Source: a virus
Direction: 5' to 3' (one strand)
DNA length: 64,000 nt
IMG/VR virus record: IMGVR_UViG_3300036768_000756
Coordinates: 1 to 64,000 of that record
Below are positions 31,074-39,221 of this stretch, piece by piece. Each line of letters begins with the position of its first letter. The stretch's first letter is position 1. The translations under genes and the position numbers were made by a program. The notes under the pieces were generated by a model. The model was not told the origin of the DNA, did no database searches, and saw only the letters and a list, made by a program, of their open reading frames with translations.

Positions 31074-32385
31074 CGCGGAATTCGCCGTCCCGCTCCGGTC
31101 GGCACGCGAGCTCCGGCGCTACATGGAGCACGCCTGGGGTGTGCGCCTGGGTGGTCGTGCGGCCTGTCCGCATCACGTGGCACCACTAGCCGTCGCGTGG
31201 GATGCGTACCGCGCCACCCAGCCAGTGATCATCGTGCGCGGTGCGCGCGGCACGGGCAAGACCTACATGGTCGCCGCCCTCGGGCTCACCATGGCTACCA
31301 CGCTTGGGGCGTCGGTGACCATCCTTGGCGGCTCGGGCGAGCAGAGCAACCGCGTGCATGACCACATGCGCCGGATGTGGCTACACCCGACGGCGCCCAT
31401 CGACATGCTGCTAGATGAGCCGACGCATCGTGTGACGAGGCTCATCACGGGCGCCACCATCACCGCGCTGCTCGCCTCGTCGCGGAGCGTGCGCGGGCCG
31501 CACCCAGAGCGGCTCATTCTCGATGAGGCCGATGAGATCGACGTCGATTTGATCGATGCGGCCCTGGGACAACCGCAGTCTCGCGGGCCGATCCGTGCCG
31601 GCGTGCTGGCAGTATCCACCGAGCACCGCACCGACGGCGGCATGGCGTACCTGCGGCGGCTGGCCCAGGATCGCGGCTGGCCTGTCGTCGAGTGGTGCTG
31701 GCGCGATGTGATGTGGCCGCACGGGTGGATGCGGCGCGACCAGCTAGAGCGCGTGCGGGCTACCGTGCCCGAGAGTGTCTGGCGCGTCGAGTACGAGATG
31801 GGGCAGGTGGTATCCCGAGACGCCGCCATCGACCCCGAGGCGCTCGCTGGCGTACTCGACGGTCCAGAGATCCGGGACGCTGGGCGCGCGGTTGAGGTCG
31901 AGCCACCAGAGAGTTCGGGGCAGTACGCCTGCGGCGTCGACTGGGCGCGGAGCGAGCATGCGACCGTGGCGGTCGTGATTCGGTGCGATGTGCGACCGCG
32001 GCGGGTCGTGGCCTATCTCCGGATGCGGCGGCAACCATGGGCGAGACAAGTGGAGCGCGTGGCGGAGCTCGCGACACGATACCGCGCGCGGGTGTGGCAT
32101 GATGCAACCGGGCTCGGCGACGTAGTGCACTCGCTGCTCGCGGTGCCGGCCGTGCCCATCGTCTGGGCACCGAAGACCCGCGAGCGGCTCATCACTGGCT
32201 ATGTGCGAGCCCTCGAAACGCGGGCGCTACTACTGCCCCGCATCGACACGCTGGTGTCGGAGCACACGCAGGCCACCTGGGATGATCTCTGGGGCCGCGG
32301 CCACTTGCCGGACTCGCTCGCCGCCTGCGCGATGGCGTGGTACGGGGCCGAGCGGATGCGCGGCGTGGGCGGCATCTACGTGTGA
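31039..32385 (+). CDS. Large terminase subunit
   Basis: A 448-residue packaging ATPase/nuclease. Walker A is GARGTGKT (68-75), Walker B RLILDEADE (158-166). The RNase H-like nuclease has D301 in GVDWA, D355 and D361 in HDATGLGD, and D425 in LPDSLAAC. It drives DNA into the prohead and cuts it. ATG 31039 has GGAAG 8 bases upstream; an ATG at 30997 is also open. It is transcribed opposite to portal and head genes, which is less common in siphoviruses. The right copy is outside the window. Confidence 0.95.
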   Translation: MQSFSQAAGRADAEFAVPLRSARELRRYMEHAWGVRLGGRAACPHHVAPLAVAWDAYRATQPVIIVRGARGTGKTYMVAALGLTMATTLGASVTILGGSGEQSNRVHDHMRRMWLHPTAPIDMLLDEPTHRVTRLITGATITALLASSRSVRGPHPERLILDEADEIDVDLIDAALGQPQSRGPIRAGVLAVSTEHRTDGGMAYLRRLAQDRGWPVVEWCWRDVMWPHGWMRRDQLERVRATVPESVWRVEYEMGQVVSRDAAIDPEALAGVLDGPEIRDAGRAVEVEPPESSGQYACGVDWARSEHATVAVVIRCDVRPRRVVAYLRMRRQPWARQVERVAELATRYRARVWHDATGLGDVVHSLLAVPAVPIVWAPKTRERLITGYVRALETRALLLPRIDTLVSEHTQATWDDLWGRGHLPDSLAACAMAWYGAERMRGVGGIYV

Positions 32386-32409
32386 GCCGCCAGCTGCTCT
32401 GGAGGGAGT

Positions 32410-32441
32410 GGGGCCGGCGGAAAGGAGTAAACGCCGGCCCC
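32410..32441 (+). terminator. Hairpin after the large terminase gene
   Basis: GGGGCCGGCG (32410-32419) pairs perfectly with CGCCGGCCCC (32432-32441) around 12 bases, a very stable stem. It is not followed by a T-run, so it may act as an mRNA 3' end or attenuator and not as a complete terminator. Confidence 0.55.
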
Positions 32442-32506
32442 TCGGGCAGGAGGTTGGTGAACGGGCGATGACCGTGTGCCATATCGGACCGTGGTTGTCA
32501 AGTGCG

Positions 32507-32535
32507 TTGACTTTTATGCTTGCGTTCGGTATTGA
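32507..32535 (+). promoter_or_regulatory. Promoter in the terminase-replication intergenic region
   Basis: TTGACT (32507-32512), 17 bases, TATTGA (32530-32535), in an A/T-richer patch than the surroundings. Predicted start is about 32542. It points at a strong terminator only 40-70 bases on, so it would make a very short RNA. Confidence 0.5.
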
Positions 32536-32541
32536 AATGCG

Positions 32542-32619
32542 CTGAAGGCATGTGATGGGCAATCATGAAGCCTTCTTTGCCCCTGTGGCTGTTCCCGGCA
32601 GCCGCAGGGGCTTTTCTTT
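32542..32619 (+). ncRNA. Candidate small RNA
   Basis: About 78 nt between the promoter at 32507-32535 and the terminator at 32579-32619. The 5' half can fold as GAAGGC...GCCTTC with inner TGAT/ATCA; the 3' half is the terminator hairpin. No convincing ORF with an RBS fits. Its end lies just past the 3' end of the loader-like gene on the other strand. There is no second copy in the window to test conservation. Confidence 0.4.
32579..32619 (+). terminator. Rho-independent terminator
   Basis: GCCCCTGTGGCTG (32579-32591) pairs with CAGCCGCAGGGGC (32599-32611), 13 bp with one G-U pair, loop TTCCCGG, followed by TTTTCTTT. It ends plus-strand transcription from the terminase side before the minus-strand replication genes. 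The minus direction lacks a T-run. Confidence 0.85.
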
Positions 32620-32624
32620 GCCGT

Positions 32625-33161
32625 CTAGTTTCCCGGCTCATCATCCGGCATCGGCCGCCCGAGCCGGTACGCAAGCCGCTGCAGGGCACCCAGTATCTCC
32701 TGGCGATCCTCGTCGCTCGGGCCGGGTGGCGGAAGCTGCGGAGTGCTCGGCTCCAGCTCGACCCATTCGCACCGGATGCGGCCCTCGACCAGGGCCTCGG
32801 CGACTAGGCGGTCGTAGACGCGCCGGAATGTGCGGTAGAGCTCGTCATCACGGAGACGTGTGCCCTCGGCCAGGCGCATCGCCTGGAGGGCGAGTGATGG
32901 CATGCGCTTCCCGCGCCGCGCCAGCTCCCAGGCCTCCTCTGGGCCGGGCCAAGCATCGTCGAGCGCGCGCACGATCGCGATCCAGGACACGCGCTCTCCT
33001 CGCGCTGCGATGCGGGTGATGGCATTGCGCAATTCGAGCGGTCCGAGCCCGTACGGCGCGAGTTGGGCGCCGATGAGAACCGCGGTCTGGCGCTCGACCT
33101 GGATGCCGTGGAACGATGCCGCGGCCATGATTGCGTCAGCCAGCGTGTCTACCGTTGCCAT
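32625..33161 (-). CDS. Replication partner protein, helicase-loader position
   Basis: A 178-residue protein starting at ATG 33161 after AGGAGGTCACA. Sequence includes GPLELRNAITRIAARGE, DAWPGPEEAWELARRG and FRRVYDRLVAEALVEG, a pattern I associate with proteins paired with HTH initiators in phages and integrative elements. It overlaps the initiator by 26 bases. By order it corresponds to lambda P, so helicase loading is a reasonable inference, but no loader motif is visible. The left-unit homologue is off the window. Confidence 0.55.
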   Translation of the reverse strand: MATVDTLADAIMAAASFHGIQVERQTAVLIGAQLAPYGLGPLELRNAITRIAARGERVSWIAIVRALDDAWPGPEEAWELARRGKRMPSLALQAMRLAEGTRLRDDELYRTFRRVYDRLVAEALVEGRIRCEWVELEPSTPQLPPPGPSDEDRQEILGALQRLAYRLGRPMPDDEPGN

Positions 33162-34428
33162 TGTGACCTCCTGTCTGCTTCGGTTGCGGGCCAAAGACAA
33201 GCCCGTGCTGGATGGCCCATTCAATCCCCTCCACGATCTCGCGCCGTTGCTGTTCCCATTCCCTGGCAAATGCGGGCTTCCAATCCCGCATCTCGACCAG
33301 CAGCACCTCGCAGTCCCTGAGCAGCAGCGAGAGCGGATGCCGGGCCCGCACGTGGATGCCACCAGCGCGCTCGACGTACCAGCGGGCGAGCCGCGGCGCG
33401 TCCTCGATGCCGACGCGCTTGACCAGCTGCAGGCACATCGAGTTGGTCCGGGCGTTTCGCGGCGGGCGGGAGCCGTATCGCTGCTCATAGGCCGATGCGT
33501 ACGCCTCCCAGGTCTCCGAGCCTGGGGCCCCCTGGGGTTGCGCAGGTGGGTGGTGTATTTCCGGGTTGACAGCCGGCAGATTTTCGTGACACGCGCTAGA
33601 CGCGCAAGAATCGGTTATAAGCGACGTTTGGGGCCTGCTGGCTACCATGGTACTGGTCGGGGTGCGTCTTAGCTTCCTGGGCGAATTCTGGCGTTTTGGC
33701 GGCGTGGTTGGTTGTGCGGCCGTTTCTGGTGATGCATGGGTAGCTAGGTGATCAGTGTCTGTGGTGGCAGTAGGATCACTCGTGCTGCGAGCCCTAGCTA
33801 CCCTGGGATCGTGATCCGAGTTGGGCTGAGTTTCGCTGCGCGAAAAATTGTGGCGCGTCCCGCTGAGCTTTAGCTCAGCGGGAACATTCAAACCTACTAG
33901 CGATAGATTATTCTCGCTATTGCGGCTTGTTAGATCTATCGTAGTAGGATGTTGGGGGTGAGAGAGATTAGGAAGAGATAGGGGGTTATAGGGGGGAAGA
34001 GGAACCTCAAGAGAGAGCGGGGGGCCGGCGCACAAAATTTCTGTTGACGATACATGGGGGTCATTTGCCCCCCATGTGGGGGTCATTTGCCCCCCGTGTG
34101 GGTGGCTTTTGCCCCCCATATGGGGGGCATTTGCCCCCGGGGCTTTTGCCCCCCATATGGGGGTCATTTGCCCCCCATCCCAGTTCGTGGCGTGGGTGGC
34201 ATTCGCCCCCCATGCGAGCGCCCACGTTGTACCAGCCTGCTCGATTGCGCCGATCTCTTTTAGCCGTGCAATGCTGCGGCGGATGCGCTTACGGTCCGCA
34301 CGGAACAATCGCCTAAGCCGATACACCGACATGGGCCCGCCCAGTGCCAATGCCAGCGCAACGGCAATGTCCGCCCGCGACATGCCTCGCGATGCGAGGC
34401 CCCGAATGAGTCCCATGATCTCTCTCAT
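33136..34428 (-). CDS. Replication initiator with internal origin
   Basis: A 430-residue protein. Residues 1-75 are a winged-helix-like DNA-binding domain (GLASRGMSRADIAVALALAL, RKRIRRSIARLKEIGAIEQ). Residues 76-127 are encoded by the iterons (GGQMTPIWGAK-type repeats). A long Ser/Thr/Pro linker follows, then a C-terminal domain (WEAYASAYEQRYGSRPPRNA, HPLSLLLRDCEVLL) of a type seen in phage and mobile-element replication proteins. It should bind the iterons at its own gene and recruit the host helicase through the next protein. ATG 34428 follows AGGAGGTGGATC and overlaps the upstream stop (ATGA). Confidence 0.8.
   Translation of the reverse strand: MREIMGLIRGLASRGMSRADIAVALALALGGPMSVYRLRRLFRADRKRIRRSIARLKEIGAIEQAGTTWALAWGANATHATNWDGGQMTPIWGAKAPGANAPHMGGKSHPHGGQMTPTWGANDPHVSSTEILCAGPPLSLEVPLPPYNPLSLPNLSHPQHPTTIDLTSRNSENNLSLVGLNVPAELKLSGTRHNFSRSETQPNSDHDPRVARARSTSDPTATTDTDHLATHASPETAAQPTTPPKRQNSPRKLRRTPTSTMVASRPQTSLITDSCASSACHENLPAVNPEIHHPPAQPQGAPGSETWEAYASAYEQRYGSRPPRNARTNSMCLQLVKRVGIEDAPRLARWYVERAGGIHVRARHPLSLLLRDCEVLLVEMRDWKPAFAREWEQQRREIVEGIEWAIQHGLVFGPQPKQTGGHNGNGRHAG
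34028..34049. other. Conserved A/T-rich element beside the iterons (right)
   Basis: Identical over 22 bases to 87-108 and at the same distance from the iteron array, while the iterons differ completely. Candidate DNA-unwinding element; also coding. Confidence 0.4.
34054..34213. repeat. Origin iterons, CATTTGCCCCCC family (about 7 copies)
   Basis: Units of ATGGGGGTCATTTGCCCCCCAT and variants, with cores at 34062, 34084, 34106, 34129, 34143, 34165 and 34200. The main period is 22 bp, about two helical turns. Each unit has GGGGG/CCCCC arms. They lie in frame in the initiator gene. No resemblance to the TGTGTAC iterons of the left unit. Confidence 0.8.
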
Positions 34429-35069
34429 GATCCACCTCCTAGTGTGTGCTCAATATCACGGAGAGCGATCGCAACCAACAGCCCGACCTTGCCCAGCACC
34501 TCCGGCGCCCTGCGATGCCTGAGTCGCCGCGGCTGCGCCCTCTCGCGCCAGACAAGCCACCGCCACTCACCGCAACCAAGCCGATTGGCCGCGGCGATCA
34601 ACCACCCGGGTCGGACACGTTCGGCCGCCTGGTTGAGCCAATAACTCGGGACAGACGCACTGGGCGCCCATCGTGTCCGTCGCATCGCGATATATCGCTG
34701 GGCCGGTTCAACCATCCACGGGTACTCGCTGCGCACATCGGCCAGATGCCGCGCATGTTCCGCGGTGATGCTGCGGATGGTGGCCTCGAACTCCTCTGGC
34801 TGCATCCGCATGCCTGCGGCCATGGCCTGCATGGCCCAAGGATCCCATTGGTCAATCTCCGCGGCATCGACGTAGCCGAGGGCGGCATCGAGCAGCGCGG
34901 TGTGTGCCATAGCATGCCAGAGCTCCTCGTACTGCGACCTGTGGCTAGGCCGTATGGGCAGGATGTCGCCCTCATGATGCTGATATCGCGGCCCGATGCG
35001 AGCCGGCTTGGGTCCGAACTTGCCTAACCGGAGACCGTAGATGCGTCGTGGCTTCGGTTTGCCTGTCAT
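34425..35069 (-). CDS. Conserved protein of the replication operon, function unknown (right)
   Basis: A 214-residue partner of 442-1089, roughly three quarters identical by eye; the middle (YEELWHAMAHTALLDAALGY) is almost unchanged and the C-terminal third most diverged. The start is taken at ATG 35069 by alignment; an upstream in-frame ATG is at 35087. No Shine-Dalgarno. TGA overlaps the initiator ATG. Confidence 0.75.
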   Translation of the reverse strand: MTGKPKPRRIYGLRLGKFGPKPARIGPRYQHHEGDILPIRPSHRSQYEELWHAMAHTALLDAALGYVDAAEIDQWDPWAMQAMAAGMRMQPEEFEATIRSITAEHARHLADVRSEYPWMVEPAQRYIAMRRTRWAPSASVPSYWLNQAAERVRPGWLIAAANRLGCGEWRWLVWRERAQPRRLRHRRAPEVLGKVGLLVAIALRDIEHTLGGGS

Positions 35070-35077
35070 GCCGTCGC

Positions 35078-35106
35078 GCAATGCCATGATTCGCCGCGAT
35101 GGTCAA
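35078..35106 (-). promoter_or_regulatory. Minus-strand promoter of the replication operon (right)
   Basis: TTGACC (35106-35101), 17 bases, CATTGC (35083-35078). Predicted start is about 35071, 2 bases before ATG 35069, the same geometry as the left unit. Confidence 0.4.
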
Positions 35107-35125
35107 CGCTCGATTCAGGCCGCTC

Positions 35126-35154
35126 TTGACATGTGTCACGGATTGGAGTATGTT
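35126..35154 (+). promoter_or_regulatory. Early plus-strand promoter (right)
   Basis: TTGACA (35126-35131), 17 bases, TATGTT (35149-35154). Both hexamers are unchanged relative to 1146-1174, while five of the 17 spacer bases differ. Confidence 0.8.
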
Positions 35155-35164
35155 GTTGCCAACG

Positions 35165-35185
35165 ATTGGCGCCAATGGTTGGCGC
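35165..35185. promoter_or_regulatory. Candidate operator (right)
   Basis: ATTGGCGCCAAT (35165-35176) plus GTTGGCGC (35178-35185), between the early promoter and RBS, as at 1185-1204. Palindrome and half-site are intact; one base between them has been gained. Confidence 0.5.
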
Positions 35186-35199
35186 GAAAGGAGGTTGGT

Positions 35200-35967
35200 A
35201 TGAGCGACGAGATGAAATCTGAGGTTCAGATTCCGGAGCCGGCACCGCCGGCTCCACCGCCCGTAATCGGCGGCGGCGTGGCCACCATCGAGCAGGCCCG
35301 CACCGTCGCCAGAGAGCTGGCGCGCGTAGTGGAGGAGTGCGGCCTGTATGTCGTACTCCGGGGCGGCCAAAGACACGTGAAGGTCGAGGGCTGGCTCACC
35401 CTCGGCGCGATGCTGGGGCTCACGGCCAGGGAGGTCTCATGCACCGAGTCAGACGGCGTCTACACTGCCGTCGTCGAGGTCGTGAATTCCCGCGGCCACG
35501 TGCTTGCCCGCGCGTCGGCGGAATGCGGCGCACCCGACGAGCTCGACAGGCACGGGCAACCCGTTTGGGCGAACCGGCCGCGATACGCCCGGCGGGGCAT
35601 GGCGGTGACCAGAGCCACGTCGCGGGCCCTCCGCATGGCCCTCGGGTGGATCATGCCCCTGGCGGGGTACAGTGGCACACCCGCCGAGGATGTGGAGCCC
35701 ATTCGCGACCAGATCGAGGCCGAGTCCGAGCGGCCGCCGCGGCCCCAGAAGCCGAAGCCGCGGCCGCAGCCGCAGCCGTGCCCTGCAGCGACGCAACCCG
35801 TCGACGACGAGCACCGCTGGGAGACGGCGGTGTCGGCAATCCACGAGGCGGAGCGCATGGCGGGATTGCAACAGACACCGGAGACCACCCTGCGCAAGCA
35901 GGGCCTGGAGTGGTGCCGCCGGTACTACGCCGAGCTGCGCGCTCGGCTTGAGGCGATGGAGGTCTAG
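35200..35967 (+). CDS. Early recombination-type protein (right)
   Basis: A 255-residue partner of 1220-1972, starting after AAAGGAGGTTGGT. The core from VEGWLTLGAMLGLTAREVS to GWIMPLAGYSGTPAED is nearly unchanged; the Pro/Arg-rich linker is 5 residues longer. The same caution on function applies. Confidence 0.55.
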   Translation: MSDEMKSEVQIPEPAPPAPPPVIGGGVATIEQARTVARELARVVEECGLYVVLRGGQRHVKVEGWLTLGAMLGLTAREVSCTESDGVYTAVVEVVNSRGHVLARASAECGAPDELDRHGQPVWANRPRYARRGMAVTRATSRALRMALGWIMPLAGYSGTPAEDVEPIRDQIEAESERPPRPQKPKPRPQPQPCPAATQPVDDEHRWETAVSAIHEAERMAGLQQTPETTLRKQGLEWCRRYYAELRARLEAMEV

Positions 35968-35969
35968 CC

Positions 35970-36200
35970 ATGGCTGTGAGGCGTGGTCGAGATACCATCG
36001 GGCTGCGCGTACTCACGCGCGACCCACAGATCCGGGAGTACCTACGGCAGCACCCGGATGAGAGCCTGATCGACGCGATCCTCGCGGTCATGGACCAGCT
36101 GCAGCAGGAGAATGCCCTCCTGCGGGCAGCCCTAGACGACGCGCAGCGGGCCTATGACAGAGTATGCGCTGCGATCCGAGACATGGAGAGGGAGGTGTGA
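35970..36200 (+). CDS. Small helical early protein (right)
   Basis: A 76-residue coiled-coil-like protein (LQQENALLRAALDDAQRAY), partner of 1975-2253 but 16 residues shorter and well diverged, so this slot evolves quickly. Confidence 0.65.
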   Translation: MAVRRGRDTIGLRVLTRDPQIREYLRQHPDESLIDAILAVMDQLQQENALLRAALDDAQRAYDRVCAAIRDMEREV

Positions 36201-36201
36201 C

Positions 36202-36384
36202 ATGAGAATGACTTTCATCACGTTGACGTTCTGTCCCGCATGCAAGACTTGGCACAACAGAGATGCGGGTGCCGTCATCTGGCGCGAGCACCAATTCTGG
36301 TGCTCGAAGCACGCGGAGCCGGTGAAGTGCACCGGGACGACGTCTTTCCCGCGACTCGACTTTTCGGAGGGCGAGCAATGCTGA
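36202..36384 (+). CDS. Small Cys-rich protein (right)
   Basis: A 60-residue partner of 2255-2437. All Cys positions are kept (CPAC, FWCS, VKC, a C-terminal Cys), which supports a metal site or disulfides. Confidence 0.65.
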   Translation: MRMTFITLTFCPACKTWHNRDAGAVIWREHQFWCSKHAEPVKCTGTTSFPRLDFSEGEQC

Positions 36385-37277
36385 TCGAACAACTTATCTC
36401 CCACGTCGAATCAAGCCGCGCGGTCCGGCCATCCAAACCTGGCGCGTGGAACATCGGGCGGTGCGTGCGGATGCTGTGGGCTGGTGCCCACGGCATCCCG
36501 CCGAGCGACCCACCGAGCGGGCGGCAGGTAATGTCCTTCGACCTCGGCAGCCGCATCGAGGACGCGATTATGTCGTATATCGAGCAGGCCGGCATCGGGC
36601 ACATCCGCCCGCTCGGGCGCGAGGATGCGGTGCACGTGCCCTGGCTCCAGGCGTACGTGCGGCCGGATGCGCTCGTCGAGCTCGACCGTGAGCTCACGTG
36701 GCCAGACGAGCTCGGGCTCGTGACGGTTGCGGGCATCGAGTACCAGCAGCCGCCGCAGCCGGGCGAGCTAGTGGTGCTCGAGGTCAAGTCGATGTCGGAT
36801 TATGCGTTCGATCGGGCCTGTCGAGGCATAGTCGACGACGCATATCTTGCCCAATGTCAGGTCTACCTGGATGCGCTGGACTGCCGGTGGGCGCTGCTGC
36901 TGGCCTACCGCAAGGAGACGAGTCACCTCACCGAGGTCTGGATCCCGCGGAGCGAGCTGATCATTGATGGCTTGCGCGCCAAGGCGGAATGGGCCTTTGC
37001 TGACCGATGTCCCTCACGGCCCTACGAGCTCGAAGGGGCCTGCCCAGGGATCGCCGAGGGCCGCTGCATGGGTGGCCGCACACCAGGCCGCGGGCAGCCA
37101 CACTCGGAGTGTGGCGGCACTGGGCTCATGCCGGGCGGACCGTACATCCCGGCATATCCATGCGGCTACTGCGATTACCGCACCTGGTGCTGGGGCGAGC
37201 TAGAGCCGGTCGTGGCGCGCATCGGGTCACGATGGGTGCCGCGATTCCGCCCGCGCGACAATGGAGGTGCATCATGA
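36378..37277 (+). CDS. Cas4/RecB-like nuclease (right)
   Basis: A 299-residue partner of 2431-3327. The active site (RPDALVE, LEVKSMS, QCQVY) and the PCGYCDYRTWC cysteines are unchanged. Start ATG 36378 follows GGAGGGCGAGC and overlaps the small Cys-rich gene by 7 bases. Confidence 0.85.
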   Translation: MLIEQLISHVESSRAVRPSKPGAWNIGRCVRMLWAGAHGIPPSDPPSGRQVMSFDLGSRIEDAIMSYIEQAGIGHIRPLGREDAVHVPWLQAYVRPDALVELDRELTWPDELGLVTVAGIEYQQPPQPGELVVLEVKSMSDYAFDRACRGIVDDAYLAQCQVYLDALDCRWALLLAYRKETSHLTEVWIPRSELIIDGLRAKAEWAFADRCPSRPYELEGACPGIAEGRCMGGRTPGRGQPHSECGGTGLMPGGPYIPAYPCGYCDYRTWCWGELEPVVARIGSRWVPRFRPRDNGGAS

Positions 37278-37522
37278 GAATCGACACGCGAGACATCCGA
37301 CTAGCCCGCGGGCTCGTACGCCGATGGGCGCGAGACCTGGCAACGGCCATGCTCCGCCGCGCCGAACACGACCCGCGGGTGCTCGCTGGTAGGCGGGAGC
37401 ACTATCTCCTCAGGATCGAGCACGATGTGGTCATTTGCACCGACGTGCTCGACGACGATGGCGATCTCGTGTGGGTCTATCGATACTTGCTAGACGGAGG
37501 CGACTATGCCTGGGTGCAATGA
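37274..37522 (+). CDS. Small basic early protein (right)
   Basis: An 82-residue partner of 3324-3572, start overlapping the nuclease stop (ATGA). The first 45 residues are nearly identical and the C-terminal strand region differs. Confidence 0.7.
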   Translation: MRIDTRDIRLARGLVRRWARDLATAMLRRAEHDPRVLAGRREHYLLRIEHDVVICTDVLDDDGDLVWVYRYLLDGGDYAWVQ

Positions 37523-37805
37523 GTGGCTCACATACCCCGAGGCCGCAGCACGCCTTGGCACGACCGTGCAGGGCGTGCAACGGCTCGTGCGGCTCGGATT
37601 TATCGAGGCGCGGGACCGGCGCATCCGCGCGTCGAGCGTTGAGGACTACATCCGGCAGGGGCACACAATCCTTCCGGGTGTGTTCCGGCGGCTGATTGTG
37701 CAATTGCCACCGGACCTTGCTGAGCGGCTCAGGCGGGAGGCACAACAGCGGGGCACATCGATGTCCGAGGTGATCAGGCAGGCGCTGAGGGAGGTGCTGT
37801 TATGA
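37506..37805 (+). CDS. Fused HTH / ribbon-helix-helix protein (right)
   Basis: A 99-residue partner of 3556-3855 with both DNA-binding halves. Changes are few and lie mostly at the C-terminus (RREAQQRGTSMSEVIRQAL), so specificity is probably the same, in line with the conserved operator. Confidence 0.8.
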   Translation: MPGCNEWLTYPEAAARLGTTVQGVQRLVRLGFIEARDRRIRASSVEDYIRQGHTILPGVFRRLIVQLPPDLAERLRREAQQRGTSMSEVIRQALREVLL

Positions 37806-38137
37806 CGCGGTGCGATTTCTGTTGGGCCGGCCTCGCACTCTGGGCGTACCTATATGTCGACCCAAAGCACGCCGATGCACTCAACGACGTGACCATGAGC
37901 CTTGCGACCCTGGTGGTGCACGCCGTCTGCGGCTCGATGGTGCCAGGCCGGGGAAAGGACCCGACTGAGCTGATCGAGCACGTCCACGGGATGGCCCACC
38001 GTGTGGTCGAGGGATACGCACTGGTGCTGCTTGAGCGCGCCGAGATGGCGTGCCGCCAGGCGCGCGAGGCCGGCAATCACGCGCGGGCGCGGGGGATCCA
38101 GACCAATATCGATCTCCTGCAGCTCGCGATGGACTGA
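37802..38137 (+). CDS. Small CxxC helical protein (right)
   Basis: A 111-residue partner of 3852-4187, start ATGA-coupled. RCDFCW, VVHAVCGSMV and HVHGMAHRVV are kept. Here it is followed directly by its paralogue, with no methylase between. Confidence 0.7.
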   Translation: MTRCDFCWAGLALWAYLYVDPKHADALNDVTMSLATLVVHAVCGSMVPGRGKDPTELIEHVHGMAHRVVEGYALVLLERAEMACRQAREAGNHARARGIQTNIDLLQLAMD

Positions 38138-38151
38138 AAGGAGGTAGAATC

Positions 38152-38508
38152 ATGTGGTGCAAACTATGTGCTGATGCCATGATGCTGATGCACGCGATCA
38201 CGGGCCCGGATCGCAGGCTGCTCAGGCCCATCCACGAGGCCCTCAATCAGGCCGTCGCGATGGCCGTATGCTCATGGATCGTGAACGGCACGAGGCTTGA
38301 CGAGCTGGGCGAGGTGATCTCCGCCACCCACGGCGACATGCATCAGATCGTCTCCGCCCACTCCGGAGAGATATTGACACTGGCGGCAATGACCGAAGCC
38401 CGGTTGCGCGCCGATAATCCTAGGGCGGCTGACTTCATCGCAGTCCGGATCCAGTCGGTGACGCAGGCCCTGGCCCAGGAGCCGCCTGCCACCAACACGG
38501 AGGGATGA
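38152..38508 (+). CDS. Small CxxC helical protein, second paralogue (right)
   Basis: A 118-residue partner of 5125-5484, start ATG 38152 after AAAGGAGGTAGAATC. Only 14 bases separate it from the previous stop; in the left unit the methylase fills this gap. Confidence 0.7.
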   Translation: MWCKLCADAMMLMHAITGPDRRLLRPIHEALNQAVAMAVCSWIVNGTRLDELGEVISATHGDMHQIVSAHSGEILTLAAMTEARLRADNPRAADFIAVRIQSVTQALAQEPPATNTEG

Positions 38509-38510
38509 CC

Positions 38511-38858
38511 ATGCGGATCCGGTCTATCTATCTGGCGCGCACCCATCGGGCATACTACCACCTGTGGCTGTGCGGGATATGCAGACTAGAGGCGCTGCCG
38601 CGCGGGCCCAAGGTGGTCTGGTCGCAGTGCGGACCGCGCCGCTTCCGCGTGCCGGGGGTGGGGCATTTTTCGACTCTGGAGGATGCAATCCGCGCCGCCG
38701 CGTCGGACTGGCGGGCTAAGCGTAGCTACGGGCCGCGCACAGTGTATGTCCTGGCCGCCTGGGCGCTGCCGCCCACGGACCGAAGTGTCGAGGCGGCCAT
38801 CCAGGCCGCCCGGGCGCTCCTGGCAGCACGCGGCATCGAGATCGATGAGAGGAGATGA
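38511..38858 (+). CDS. Conserved early protein (right)
   Basis: A 115-residue partner of 5488-5826. ATG 38511 aligns with the left start; an ATG at 38505 overlapping the previous stop is also possible. The N-terminal third differs, while the WRAKRSYGP and PPTDRSVEAA regions are kept. Confidence 0.65.
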   Translation: MRIRSIYLARTHRAYYHLWLCGICRLEALPRGPKVVWSQCGPRRFRVPGVGHFSTLEDAIRAAASDWRAKRSYGPRTVYVLAAWALPPTDRSVEAAIQAARALLAARGIEIDERR

Positions 38859-38862
38859 TGAC

Positions 38863-39162
38863 ATGAAGCATGCCGACATCCAATTATACCCAGTCCGCTG
38901 CACCACGTGCGGCACGACCGGCACACTGCACGCCGTGCTGCTCCGGCACTGCGGCACATCGCCCAATCACCTAGGTACCGAGACCGTGCTGGTCGATGCC
39001 GAGACCGGCCACGTGGTCGATATCGACTACGACGTGGGCCATAAGCGCGGGCAGTATGATCACGCGGCTGATGAGTGCCACGGCTACTGGTGCCCGGAGA
39101 TGCTGCTGGTGGATCAGGCGACCGGCGAGGTGCTGGGGGCCGGGCTTTTGGCGTTCGATTGA
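38863..39162 (+). CDS. Accessory Cys-rich protein found only in the right unit
   Basis: A 99-residue protein after GAGAGGAGATGATGAC. It has CTTCG near the N-terminus, a central HLGTETVLVDAETGHVV and later CHGYWCPE and LLVDQATGEVL; the two half-repeats (VDAETGHV, VDQATGEV) suggest internal duplication. Possibly zinc-binding. No partner in the left unit. Function unknown. Confidence 0.6.
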   Translation: MKHADIQLYPVRCTTCGTTGTLHAVLLRHCGTSPNHLGTETVLVDAETGHVVDIDYDVGHKRGQYDHAADECHGYWCPEMLLVDQATGEVLGAGLLAFD

Positions 39163-39221
39163 TCCGGAGAATGTCAGAGTTTCGTCACTGCATGCGTCTA
39201 TGAGACTAGGAGGTGCGCTTT

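Noticed and set aside
32457-32545. Short frames after AGGAGGTTGG (a 4-codon GTG frame and a 25-residue frame from 32468)
   Set aside because: The first is too short and the second lies 14 bases from the ribosome site. No second copy is available in the window for support.
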